33,060 bases of DNA from CAYOEZ01 sp964402955 (GTDB taxonomy: Bacteria > Chloroflexota > DTOL01 > DAOUCN01). Both the position numbers and the translations under genes were made by a program. Where the stretch lies: positions 1-33,060 of the forward strand of contig CAYOEZ010000022.1 in NCBI GenBank assembly GCA_964402955.1, written 5' to 3'. The notes beneath the pieces are model-generated. The model had not been told where the DNA came from and made no database searches. It was given only the letters and a program-made list of their open reading frames with translations. How positions within the stretch are numbered: position 1 is the first letter of the stretch; every line of letters starts with the position of its first letter. Below, piece after piece: positions 23,104 to 29,988 of the stretch.

Positions 23104-24270
23104 CTACTTCCCGCTCGCGTCGATCATGTCGTTCAGCTTGGTCCGGTAGTACAGGAAGTCGTCCCACGAGACGTCGGGCGGGACGTGGTGGTCGACGTGG
23201 GGGATGTAGCCGCCCTGCTTGAGCATGAAGGGAATCTTGGCCTCCAGCTCGCGGTCGATGGCCTCTTTGCCGTGGGCAAGTTGTACCTTGTCCATGCCGC
23301 CCATCATCTGCAGCGTGGGGAAGGCCTTGCGCACCTCTACCACGTTCATATTGGCGTTGACTTCAAAGGGATAGACGCCAGTCACGCCGCCTTCCATGAA
23401 GATGGGGATGAGCGACCAGCAGTCGCCGTCGGTATCGAGCAGAATATTCTTGATGCCGCGGTCGCGGAAGAAGCTGGTGAGCTTCTTGTAGGCGGGCAGC
23501 ATGAACTCCCGTACCAGCTTGGGCGAGATGAGCGGACCGTTCTTGAAGGACATATCTTCCCAGATCAGGGCCAGGTCGGCTGTCGTCTGGTCGAGCACCT
23601 TGTCGTAGAGACCAATCCAGAAGTCGCACAGGTCGTTGATGATAGCGCGGATGAGTTCAGGATCGTCAAAGAAGCTGAAGAGGAGGTTCTCCTCACCCAG
23701 GATGTTGCGCGGCGTGCCGAAGAATCCGCCGGGGAAGCCTGCAATCGACAGCGGGTAGGTGCGCGTCTTGTATCGCTTCATACACTCGTCCCAGTTGGCA
23801 GGCAAGCGGCCTTCGAGAGTTGGGTGCAGGCGCTCAGCCTTGAGCTTCTCCCAATCGTCGCGCGTCTTGACCGGCCAGCCGAGATAGCGCGGCAACGACA
23901 TCCGTCCGGTCGCCTCTTTACGTAGGATGCCGTATTCGTCCTGGTGGATGTACCAGTCTTCGTGTGTCTCGATGACGGTGTCCTCAAACTTGGGGGCAAA
24001 GATGTTGTACACCGGGATGCGCTCGATGCCGTCTTCCAGACCGGCCACCTTGAGCACGTCCAGATCACGCGCGCGCTCTGCCCACCAGGCGTTGGCCGGG
24101 CCGGTGGCGCTGTCGCCATCGCCCCACTTGTCTTCCACGCCATGCACCCTGGGCAGACCTTCTCTGTACCAGCGCCGCACTGCCCCGATCCAATAGCCCA
24201 TCTCCCATTTCAGGGTGCGCACACCGGGTTCCAAGTTCATCACTGCCAAAAAACGCTCTCGTGAGTTCAT
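23104..24270 (-). CDS. uroporphyrinogen decarboxylase-family protein (URO-D superfamily)
   Basis: A 388-residue protein from the ATG at 24270, which has AAGGAGG 7 nt upstream. It opens MNSRERFLAVMNLEPG, the usual start of URO-D family proteins of unknown substrate, and contains AGFPGGFFGTPRNILGEENLLF, WEDMSFKNGPLISPKLVREFMLP and HVDHHVPPDVSW, which fit the TIM-barrel COG0407-like group. True heme-pathway HemE sequences differ in their N-terminal signature, and no heme genes are nearby. Relatives include corrinoid or CoM methyltransferases, so a methyl-transfer or decarboxylation role on a small molecule is plausible but unproven. The frame is open upstream to 24372, where a second start with its own ribosome site exists. 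Confidence 0.8.
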   Translation of the reverse strand: MNSRERFLAVMNLEPGVRTLKWEMGYWIGAVRRWYREGLPRVHGVEDKWGDGDSATGPANAWWAERARDLDVLKVAGLEDGIERIPVYNIFAPKFEDTVIETHEDWYIHQDEYGILRKEATGRMSLPRYLGWPVKTRDDWEKLKAERLHPTLEGRLPANWDECMKRYKTRTYPLSIAGFPGGFFGTPRNILGEENLLFSFFDDPELIRAIINDLCDFWIGLYDKVLDQTTADLALIWEDMSFKNGPLISPKLVREFMLPAYKKLTSFFRDRGIKNILLDTDGDCWSLIPIFMEGGVTGVYPFEVNANMNVVEVRKAFPTLQMMGGMDKVQLAHGKEAIDRELEAKIPFMLKQGGYIPHVDHHVPPDVSWDDFLYYRTKLNDMIDASGK

Positions 24271-24372
24271 GTGCCAGCCTCCTTGTTGTGGTTGTGCTTC
24301 GTTTTCCCATTTCATCGTGGGCGCATGGGTGTCGGAACGCATTGTTGCCAGGAATTGCTCGCGGACGTTCAT
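24271..24372 (-). pseudogene. in-frame 34-codon fragment resembling a second URO-D N-terminus
   Basis: ATG at 24372, with GGAGG 4 nt upstream, begins MNVREQFLATMRSDTHAPTM and continues KWE. The real gene 102 nt later begins MNSRERFLAVMNLEPGVRTL followed by KWE. The pattern MN-RE-FLA-M and the TxKWE are shared, so the fragment looks like the first 23 codons of a paralogue. It runs in frame into the downstream gene. Either it is a deletion remnant of a tandem paralogue, or it gives a 422-residue form. Confidence 0.5.
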
Positions 24373-24460
24373 GCACCCTCCAGATGGCGGTCGTTGCCGG
24401 GCAGACGCGAAACGAGCCTCCTGGCTTGAGGAGGTGAAGGCGAGACGGTGCGGGGCGCGG

Positions 24461-24497
24461 CTTTCGCCGCCACCTTAATCCGCGGCGGCGGCGAAAG
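24461..24497 (-). terminator. GC-rich hairpin just after the L,D-transpeptidase gene
   Basis: CTTTCGCCGCC (24461-24471) pairs with GGCGGCGAAAG (24487-24497) over 11 bp. It lies 6 nt beyond the ldt stop in that gene's direction. No T-run follows. Confidence 0.5.
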
Positions 24498-24503
24498 ATC
24501 GTG

Positions 24504-25118
24504 TTAGTGGATCCACACGCGGGTGCCGACCGATGCCCAGTCGTACAGCGTGCCTGCGTCGGTCAGATTGACGTTGACGCAGCCATGGCTGACCATGCCA
24601 CCGAAGGTCTTGACCCAGTATGCCCCGTGGATTGCGTAGCCACGGTAGAAGAACATGGTATGAGGTACATTCGGCAGATTGTAACCTGGACCGCTCATGC
24701 GCGTAGCGTGCAGCTTGGTCTTGATGTAGAAAGTGCCTTTCACCGTTGGTGTGCCGGGCTTGCCAATCGATACGACGGTGGTGAGGAAGATGCTGTCTCC
24801 CTGGTGGGCGATGAGACGTCGCTGGGCGAGATTGACCTCGATCCAGCGCTCACCCTTTGCGGCGGCGTCAAACGATCTCGCTCCGTCGTCCTTCACCTGC
24901 TGACATAAAGACAATGCGGCGCGCAACAAACGCTCCGAGGCGCCAAGCGATGTCGCTCCGTCGTCCTTGACCTGCTCTATGTCCTGTACGTTTGCCGAAT
25001 TGCCCGGAAGGGCAGCGACAGGTTGCACGTGAGCTGCACTCGTCGGTGAAACAACGCCGAGCAGAGCACTGATGGCCAGGACGGCGGCAAACATGAAGTT
25101 GAGAAGCGGTCGCTTCAT
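24504..25118 (-). CDS. secreted L,D-transpeptidase (YkuD domain)
   Basis: A 204-residue exported protein with a signal peptide (about 1-29, cut after SPTSAA). The YkuD domain (about 90-204) has the catalytic motif SHGCVNV with H178 and nucleophile C180, plus H164 in AIHGAYW. The family makes 3-3 cross-links or attaches proteins in peptidoglycan; some members instead hydrolyse or exchange D-amino acids. The linker carries two QVKDDGA copies (residues 49 and 74) from a duplicated 31-nt DNA segment. The start at 25118 gives the signal peptide and has GAGGGAGGC upstream; an in-frame extension further upstream has no coding character. A promoter lies at 25270-25298. Confidence 0.9.
   Translation of the reverse strand: MKRPLLNFMFAAVLAISALLGVVSPTSAAHVQPVAALPGNSANVQDIEQVKDDGATSLGASERLLRAALSLCQQVKDDGARSFDAAAKGERWIEVNLAQRRLIAHQGDSIFLTTVVSIGKPGTPTVKGTFYIKTKLHATRMSGPGYNLPNVPHTMFFYRGYAIHGAYWVKTFGGMVSHGCVNVNLTDAGTLYDWASVGTRVWIH
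24871..24976 (-). repeat. 75-bp-spaced direct repeat inside the L,D-transpeptidase gene
   Basis: 31-nt units at 24871-24901 and 24946-24976 differ at three bases. The 75-nt period keeps the frame and doubles the QVKDDGA segment in the linker between signal peptide and catalytic domain. Confidence 0.7.
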
Positions 25119-25202
25119 AATGCCTCCCTCGTCTGGATTTTGGAGGCCTATCCACGGAGTTGCCTCCGCGAAGGTTCCGGTGCCTTCCCAGGGGAAGCTC
25201 TG

Positions 25203-25298
25203 CTGACTGGTGACAGTCAGAGATGTGCTATTCTGCCGGCGAGGAGGTGGGCAGACCCCCTCGCCAACTATCTTAGCATAAGTGGAATAGGCCGTCAA
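25203..25298 (-). promoter_or_regulatory. promoter and structured leader of the L,D-transpeptidase gene
   Basis: On the minus strand TTGACG (25298-25293) and TAAGAT (25275-25270) are spaced by 17 nt. The leader of about 145 nt carries a hairpin at 25238-25265 (GGCGAGG paired with CCTCGCC) and another at 25203-25220 (CTGACTG paired with CAGTCAG). I could not match it to a known riboswitch class. The hairpin at 25238-25265 may overlap the start site. Confidence 0.5.
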
Positions 25299-25363
25299 TC
25301 TAAGAGACGAACGAGCAGCCAAAATGATAGCTGAAAGACTTACAGGTATCGCCGCCTCTCTAT

Positions 25364-27913
25364 TTACTTGCGAACGACTGCCCCCAGCTCTTGCTCGATG
25401 CGCTTTTCGATGCGGGCGTGGCTATCGGCAACCTCTTCGCTCTTCAGTGTGCGATCGGGCGCCTGGTATGTGATGGAATAGGCCAGGCTCTTCATGCCGG
25501 CCGGCACGCGCTCGCCCTGATAGAGATCAAACAGGTGTATGCCAATAACCAGACCGCCGCCGGCGCGCCGCATGATGTCCTCAACCTGGGCGGCGGACAC
25601 GTTCTCAGGGATGGTGAACGAGATGTCCTGCACAACGGCCGGGAAGCGCGGGATAGGGCGGTAGTTGGCTATGGCCGCACCAGGCCGGCCTGCCAACTCG
25701 ATCAACTGCGTGAGGTCCATGGCCAGCACGTAGGCGCGCTCCTGTATGTCGTAGTTGGCGCACACGTCGGGGTGTACCTCACCGAGCAGGCCCACGACGA
25801 TGGCTGTGTCATAGACGGTATTCTTACCCTTTCGCCCCACGCTGCGCTCGAACGAGATCAGCGCCATGCGCCCGGGATGGAAGCTGGGGTGGCGGGCCGG
25901 TGTGAAGCTGACGCGGAAGGCGGGCGCCTGGATGCCCATACGCGCCAGTACTGCTTCGGCGGCGCCCTTGGCGTCGAAGAAATCGACTTCCTGGCGCTGG
26001 CCCCACGCCGCGGCGCTACGATACTGCCCGCTGGCCAGCGTCAACACGCGTCGCTCGTCGGGCAGCTCGTCGCCCTGCGGCAGATAGACGCGCCCGATCT
26101 CGAAGATCGCCACGTCCCGATCCTGGTGGCGCAGGTTGCGGCCCAGCGTGTCGAGCATGCCGGGAATGGCGGTCGTGCGCATCATGTCCAGATCGGCGCT
26201 CATCGGGTTGAACAGGCGCAGTGCAGCGACGCCTTCGCCGAGCAGACGCCGGGCGACATCATCCGGCACGGTGCTGGCGCTGCGCTCGCCCGCGGGCAGC
26301 AGGTTGTCCTGTGTGCGCTGATTCGTCAACGAGTACAAGATAGCCTCGGCATAGCCGCAGCCGACGAGTGTGTCGCGCACGATTTCTTCCCAGTCACGCT
26401 CGGGGCCGCTCAGTTGTTCGTCGGGAATGGGCGTGCTGATCATGGTTGTGGGCATACTGTCATAGCCCACAATGCGCGCCAGTTCTTCGATCAGGTCGGC
26501 GGGGATACTCACATCGACGCGGCGCATGGGGACAGTGACGCGCACGGCGTCCGTGCCCTCTCGTTGCACACCAAAGCCCAATGCGCTGAGAATAGTATCG
26601 ATGCGTTCCAGAGGCATCTCGACGCCCAGCACGCGTTTGACCTCACCCGTGGTGAGCAGGATGGCGGGCTGTTCCTTCTGGCCCGGGTAGGCGTCGGCGA
26701 TGCCTCTGGCAGCCACGCCGCCGGCCAACTGCAGCATCAACTGGGTGGCACGGCGCGCGGCGGGAATGGTTCCCGCGGCAGGCAGCCCTTTCTCGAAGCG
26801 ACGCTGCGCCTCGCTGAACATTTGCAGGCCGCGGCCGGTGCGACGGATACTGGCAGGCAGGAAGTTGGCCGATTCGAGCAGGATATTGGTTGTCTCATCG
26901 GTCACTTCTGAGTCAAGCCCGCCCATGACGCCGGCAAGGGCGACCGCATGGTCAGCGTCGGCGATGACCAACATCTCGGTGCTCAGGCCACGCTCTTGGC
27001 CGTCAAGGCTGACGAGCGTTTCGCCGGGCCAGGCGCAGCGCACGATGATCTTCTTGCCATGCAGCTTATCGTAGTCGAAGGCATGCAAGGGCTGGCCGGT
27101 TTCCCACATGACATAATTGGTGGCGTCGACGATGTTGTTGATCGGTCGCAGCCCGGCGGCAATCAGTCGCTCGTGCAGCCAGCGCGGCGAGGGGCCAATC
27201 TTGACGCCACGAAGCAGCGCCGCTGAGTAGCGCGGGCAGAGATCGGCATCGGCGATCTCGATCGTGATCGACTCAGCGATGTCCGCGCCCGTCTCGGCGT
27301 AAGCGGTGGCCGGCTCGCGGTAGCCGACCGGCTGGCCCGACTGCACGCGCTGGATGGCAGCTACATCCGCCGCCACGCCCAGCATCGACAGGCAGTCCCA
27401 GCGCCCCTTGATCTCCAGCTCGAAAATGGTGTCGCCCAGATAGTCGACGAGCGGCGTGCCGACAGGCGCGTCGGCGGGCAGGATCATGATGCCCGCGTGA
27501 TCGTCGCCGAGACCAAGCTCGAGCGCCGAGCACACCATGCCCTCGGATGGGATGCCGCGCAATTTGGTGGGCTTGAGTTCGATCATCTCGTGTTGCTCGG
27601 AGTGGCCGTTCTTGAGCCGCGCCCCCATGAGTGCAACCGGAATCTTGTCGCCGACGTGGATATTGAAGGCGCCGGTGACGACCGTGATGACGCCTTTGCC
27701 GTAATCGGTCGTGGCAAGTTGCAGACGGTCGGCGTTGGGATGCGGGGCCAGGGCGGTGATCTGCCCGACGACGATCTTGTCGCGATCCCAGGCGGCGCCG
27801 ATCTGCTCGATCGCGGGAACTTCAACCCCGCCCATGGTCAAGCGATGGGCCAGGTCCTCGACGGGAATGACAATGTCTGTATAATCGCGTAGCCATTTGA
27901 GCGATACTCTCAT
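25364..27913 (-). CDS. pheT: phenylalanine--tRNA ligase beta subunit
   Basis: An 849-residue PheT, somewhat longer than the typical 785-805. It starts MRVSLKWLRDYTDI, then has a tRNA-binding (EMAP/OB) domain at about 39-150, a B3/4 editing domain (about 215-380, with HAFDYDK), a B5 domain (about 410-480), the catalytic-like core and a C-terminal FDX-ACB anticodon-binding domain (about 755-848, starting FPAVVQDISFTI). It pairs with PheS in an alpha2beta2 enzyme that charges tRNA-Phe. The ATG has AGGAGG 4 nt upstream. It lies downstream of pheS in the same direction but is separated by about 550 nt containing a broken lipoprotein gene. It is presumably still under the T-box of pheS, since no promoter is evident between. 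Confidence 0.96.
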   Translation of the reverse strand: MRVSLKWLRDYTDIVIPVEDLAHRLTMGGVEVPAIEQIGAAWDRDKIVVGQITALAPHPNADRLQLATTDYGKGVITVVTGAFNIHVGDKIPVALMGARLKNGHSEQHEMIELKPTKLRGIPSEGMVCSALELGLGDDHAGIMILPADAPVGTPLVDYLGDTIFELEIKGRWDCLSMLGVAADVAAIQRVQSGQPVGYREPATAYAETGADIAESITIEIADADLCPRYSAALLRGVKIGPSPRWLHERLIAAGLRPINNIVDATNYVMWETGQPLHAFDYDKLHGKKIIVRCAWPGETLVSLDGQERGLSTEMLVIADADHAVALAGVMGGLDSEVTDETTNILLESANFLPASIRRTGRGLQMFSEAQRRFEKGLPAAGTIPAARRATQLMLQLAGGVAARGIADAYPGQKEQPAILLTTGEVKRVLGVEMPLERIDTILSALGFGVQREGTDAVRVTVPMRRVDVSIPADLIEELARIVGYDSMPTTMISTPIPDEQLSGPERDWEEIVRDTLVGCGYAEAILYSLTNQRTQDNLLPAGERSASTVPDDVARRLLGEGVAALRLFNPMSADLDMMRTTAIPGMLDTLGRNLRHQDRDVAIFEIGRVYLPQGDELPDERRVLTLASGQYRSAAAWGQRQEVDFFDAKGAAEAVLARMGIQAPAFRVSFTPARHPSFHPGRMALISFERSVGRKGKNTVYDTAIVVGLLGEVHPDVCANYDIQERAYVLAMDLTQLIELAGRPGAAIANYRPIPRFPAVVQDISFTIPENVSAAQVEDIMRRAGGGLVIGIHLFDLYQGERVPAGMKSLAYSITYQAPDRTLKSEEVADSHARIEKRIEQELGAVVRK

Positions 27914-27960
27914 GCGAGCCTCCTACATCAGACATGCGCTGTGACGGCGACCGTGCCTGC

Positions 27961-28440
27961 TTACTTGCGTTCGGTAATGGTGAAGGTGTTGCCAATGAGC
28001 TTGCCGCGCACACTTTCGCTGCGCATCTTGCGGCCGCCCTGGTAATAGGTGACAGTCGCCGATCCCTGGGCCACGGCGTTGCCCGGAGCGGGCGCGTTGA
28101 TGATATGGACATCGCTGATGACAACGACAGTGCGATCGTCAGCGAAACTCCGCGTTGTGAGATAGGAATCGACACCATCGGCTGCCAGCAGCACAATGCT
28201 ATCGCTGCTCAGACGGCCACGGTCAACGCTAAAGCCGTCTTCAACAATAACGATGACCTCAGCATCCACCTGCCCGTCGCCGCGCCCCCTGACGGTACGC
28301 ACGGTGGCGGCGGCCATCTCGTTCTCGCACTAGCCGCGTGTACCCAGGACGCATGGTGGGTCAGCCGAGCACGCCGCCAGCGCCAGCCCAGCAAGCAGCA
28401 TCACGAGCAGATTCCATGCATCACCCGCTCTCCGCGTCAC
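27961..28440 (-). pseudogene. lipoprotein gene between pheS and pheT, interrupted by an in-frame TAG
   Basis: GTG at 28440 follows GGAGAGGAGAAG and opens a convincing lipoprotein signal peptide: basic start (VTRRAGDAWN), hydrophobic core, lipobox LAAC with the Cys at codon 24. Thirteen codons after the Cys a TAG (28332-28330) stops the frame. The same frame then runs on for 122 codons to TAA at 27961-27963, including AAATVRTVRGRGDGQVDAEV and an end GKLIGNTFTITERK. A separate start at 28317 would give a 118-residue protein with no signal. The soluble part looks like a small beta-rich domain and matches no family I recognise. A nonsense mutation, a sequencing error or read-through are all possible. 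The gene begins 26 nt after the pheS stop, so it is inside the pheST transcript. Confidence 0.6.
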
Positions 28441-28466
28441 CGCGTCTTCTCCTCTCCCTGTCCCCA

Positions 28467-29507
28467 TCAGAACTGGCGCAGGAAGCGCAGGTCGTTGCCA
28501 TAGAACAGGCGAATGTCATCGATCCCATACTTGAGCATGGCCACGCGTTCCGGCCCCAGGCCGAAGGCAAAGCCTGTATACACGCTCGGGTCATAGCCAA
28601 CCCCCGCCAGCACGTTGGGATGGACCATGCCCGCGCCCAAAATCTCCAACCAACCGGAGCCTTTGCACACGCTGCAATGCGGGTCTTTGCCGTCGCAGCG
28701 ATGGCAAGACATGGAGACATCCACGCCCGGCTCGACGGAGGGGAAGTAGTCGCAGCGGAAGCGGACACGGCGCTCAGGGCCGAAGAGGCGCTTGCACATG
28801 GTGGTGAGCGCGCCCTTCATGTCGGTGAAGGTGATACCCTTGTCCACGGCCAGCCCCTCGATCTGGTAGAACATCGTCTCGTGGGTGGCGTCGGTGGCCT
28901 CGTAGCGGTAGCACTTGCCGGGGACGACCACACGGACGGGCGGCCGCGTGCGTTCCATCACGCGCGCCTGGTTGGGCGAGGTGTGGGTACGCAGCAGCAT
29001 CTCACCCATGCGCGTCGGGTGAGCGATGTAGTAGGTGTCCCAGATGTCACGCGCCGGGTGATCTTTAGGGATGTTGAGCATCTGGAAGTTGTAGCGATCC
29101 CATTCGACCTCCGGGCCCTCGACGGTCTGGAAGCCCATCGAGGAAAAGACAGCCAGAATCTCGCGGATGGTGCGGCTGATGATGTGCATCTGCCCCATGC
29201 GCAATGGGCGGGCGGGCAGCGTCACGTCGACGGCCTCAGCCTGGAGGATGCGCTGCCGGTCGAGGCTCTTGATGGCGTCGGCGCGGGCGTTGCCCGCCTC
29301 CTCGAGCGCCTTCTTGACGTCGTTGGCGGCCTGGCCGGCGCGCGGGCGATCCGCGACGGGCAGGGCGCCCAACCCGCGCAGGATGGTCGTTAGCGTACCC
29401 TTCTTGCCCAGGTAGTCGATGCGCCACTGGTCGATGGCGGCGTCGTCGTTGGCTTCGGCCAGCCGCGCCAGGGCTTCGTCACGCAATGCCTGTAACTCCT
29501 CGAGCAT
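28467..29507 (-). CDS. pheS: phenylalanine--tRNA ligase alpha subunit
   Basis: A 346-residue PheS, the normal length. An N-terminal coiled-coil (about 1-85, starting LEELQALRDEALARL) precedes the class II core. Motif 2 is around TNQ-like SPNQARVMER and PGKCYRYEATDATHETMFYQIEG, the Phe/ATP site region is GWLEILGAGMVHPNVL, and motif 3 is GLGPERVAMLKYGIDDIR. A four-Cys cluster (CHRCDGKDPHCSVCKGSG) precedes the core as in many bacterial PheS proteins. The start at 29507 has AGGGGGAA upstream. Expression is controlled by a T-box leader immediately upstream. Confidence 0.96.
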   Translation of the reverse strand: MLEELQALRDEALARLAEANDDAAIDQWRIDYLGKKGTLTTILRGLGALPVADRPRAGQAANDVKKALEEAGNARADAIKSLDRQRILQAEAVDVTLPARPLRMGQMHIISRTIREILAVFSSMGFQTVEGPEVEWDRYNFQMLNIPKDHPARDIWDTYYIAHPTRMGEMLLRTHTSPNQARVMERTRPPVRVVVPGKCYRYEATDATHETMFYQIEGLAVDKGITFTDMKGALTTMCKRLFGPERRVRFRCDYFPSVEPGVDVSMSCHRCDGKDPHCSVCKGSGWLEILGAGMVHPNVLAGVGYDPSVYTGFAFGLGPERVAMLKYGIDDIRLFYGNDLRFLRQF

Positions 29508-29559
29508 AGTCTGTTCCCCCTATGCAAAATGCGACGCGGATGCACGCAGATGAGACAGA

Positions 29560-29856
29560 AAAAGATAAGCGGTTATCCTTCGTTCAGGGACGAAGGATAA
29601 CCGCTGCGCGGTACCACCCTGTGTTGGCCGGTTGCCCGGCCCACTCGTTTGGGGACGGCAGTTACGCTTATCCCCTGCTTCTGTAATGGGAAGCGCCCAG
29701 GCCAGGCTACGCACGAGCCACACGGCTCGCTTCACCCGCCGGCTCAGGAGTGAACTTCAGCCCGGTCGTCCCCAAGAGGGCTTGCAGTCAATGACCCTCT
29801 CTCCCTGTGGGGCTTCCCGGCCTACTCTCTCCGTCAATGCCCTGCTCTATGTTGTT
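29560..29856 (-). promoter_or_regulatory. T-box riboswitch controlling pheST, Phe (UUC) specifier
   Basis: Reading the minus strand, the antiterminator T-box AGGGTGGTACCGCG is at 29620-29607 and is an exact match to the consensus core. It is followed by a terminator hairpin with perfect 15-bp arms (29605-29591 and 29582-29568, 8-nt loop) and a T-rich run. Stem I has an AGTA bulge at 29826-29823 facing a GAA-containing specifier loop; UUC (29754-29752) is the candidate specifier codon and agrees with a Phe synthetase gene. Uncharged tRNA-Phe would favour the antiterminator and turn on pheS. Confidence 0.93.
29568..29605 (-). terminator. T-box regulated intrinsic terminator
   Basis: Perfect 15-bp stem 29605-29591 with 29582-29568, loop of 8 nt, then TATCTTTTTC on the minus strand. 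It competes with the antiterminator for the downstream part of the T-box. Confidence 0.9.
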
Positions 29857-29862
29857 GGCGCA

Positions 29863-29891
29863 AGTATAGCGAGATGTGGGAGCATTGTCAA
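29863..29891 (-). promoter_or_regulatory. sigma70-type promoter of the pheST T-box transcript
   Basis: On the minus strand TTGACA (29891-29886) and TATACT (29868-29863) have a 17-nt spacer. The predicted start near 29856 lies 349 nt before the pheS start, giving a leader of the right size for a T-box. Confidence 0.82.
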
Positions 29892-29945
29892 GAGGATAAA
29901 AGGTCAGCCAACAAGTTAGGGAGCAGCGCGACCGTGTCTAGCCCG

Positions 29946-29978
29946 CCGCCTCTCTCGCCGGTCAGACAAGAGAGGCGG
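29946..29978. terminator. hairpin after the secreted DUF11-repeat gene
   Basis: CCGCCTCTCT (29946-29955) and AGAGAGGCGG (29969-29978) pair over 10 bp around a 13-nt loop. It begins 11 nt past the stop of the giant gene in its direction. A T-rich stretch sits on the + strand side rather than the gene's own side. Confidence 0.5.
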
Positions 29979-29988
29979 TTTGGGTTTC

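Noticed and set aside
22972..23925. 317-codon open frame on the + strand
   Set aside because: It is antisense to the URO-D-like gene, which has clear family motifs; the frame has no recognisable domain and reflects GC-rich codon bias.
25391..26911. 506-codon open frame on the + strand
   Set aside because: It lies antisense to pheT throughout; the His/Gln/Asp-rich translation is a shadow of the real gene.
28338..29393. 351-codon open frame on the + strand
   Set aside because: It is antisense to pheS and has no signal of its own.
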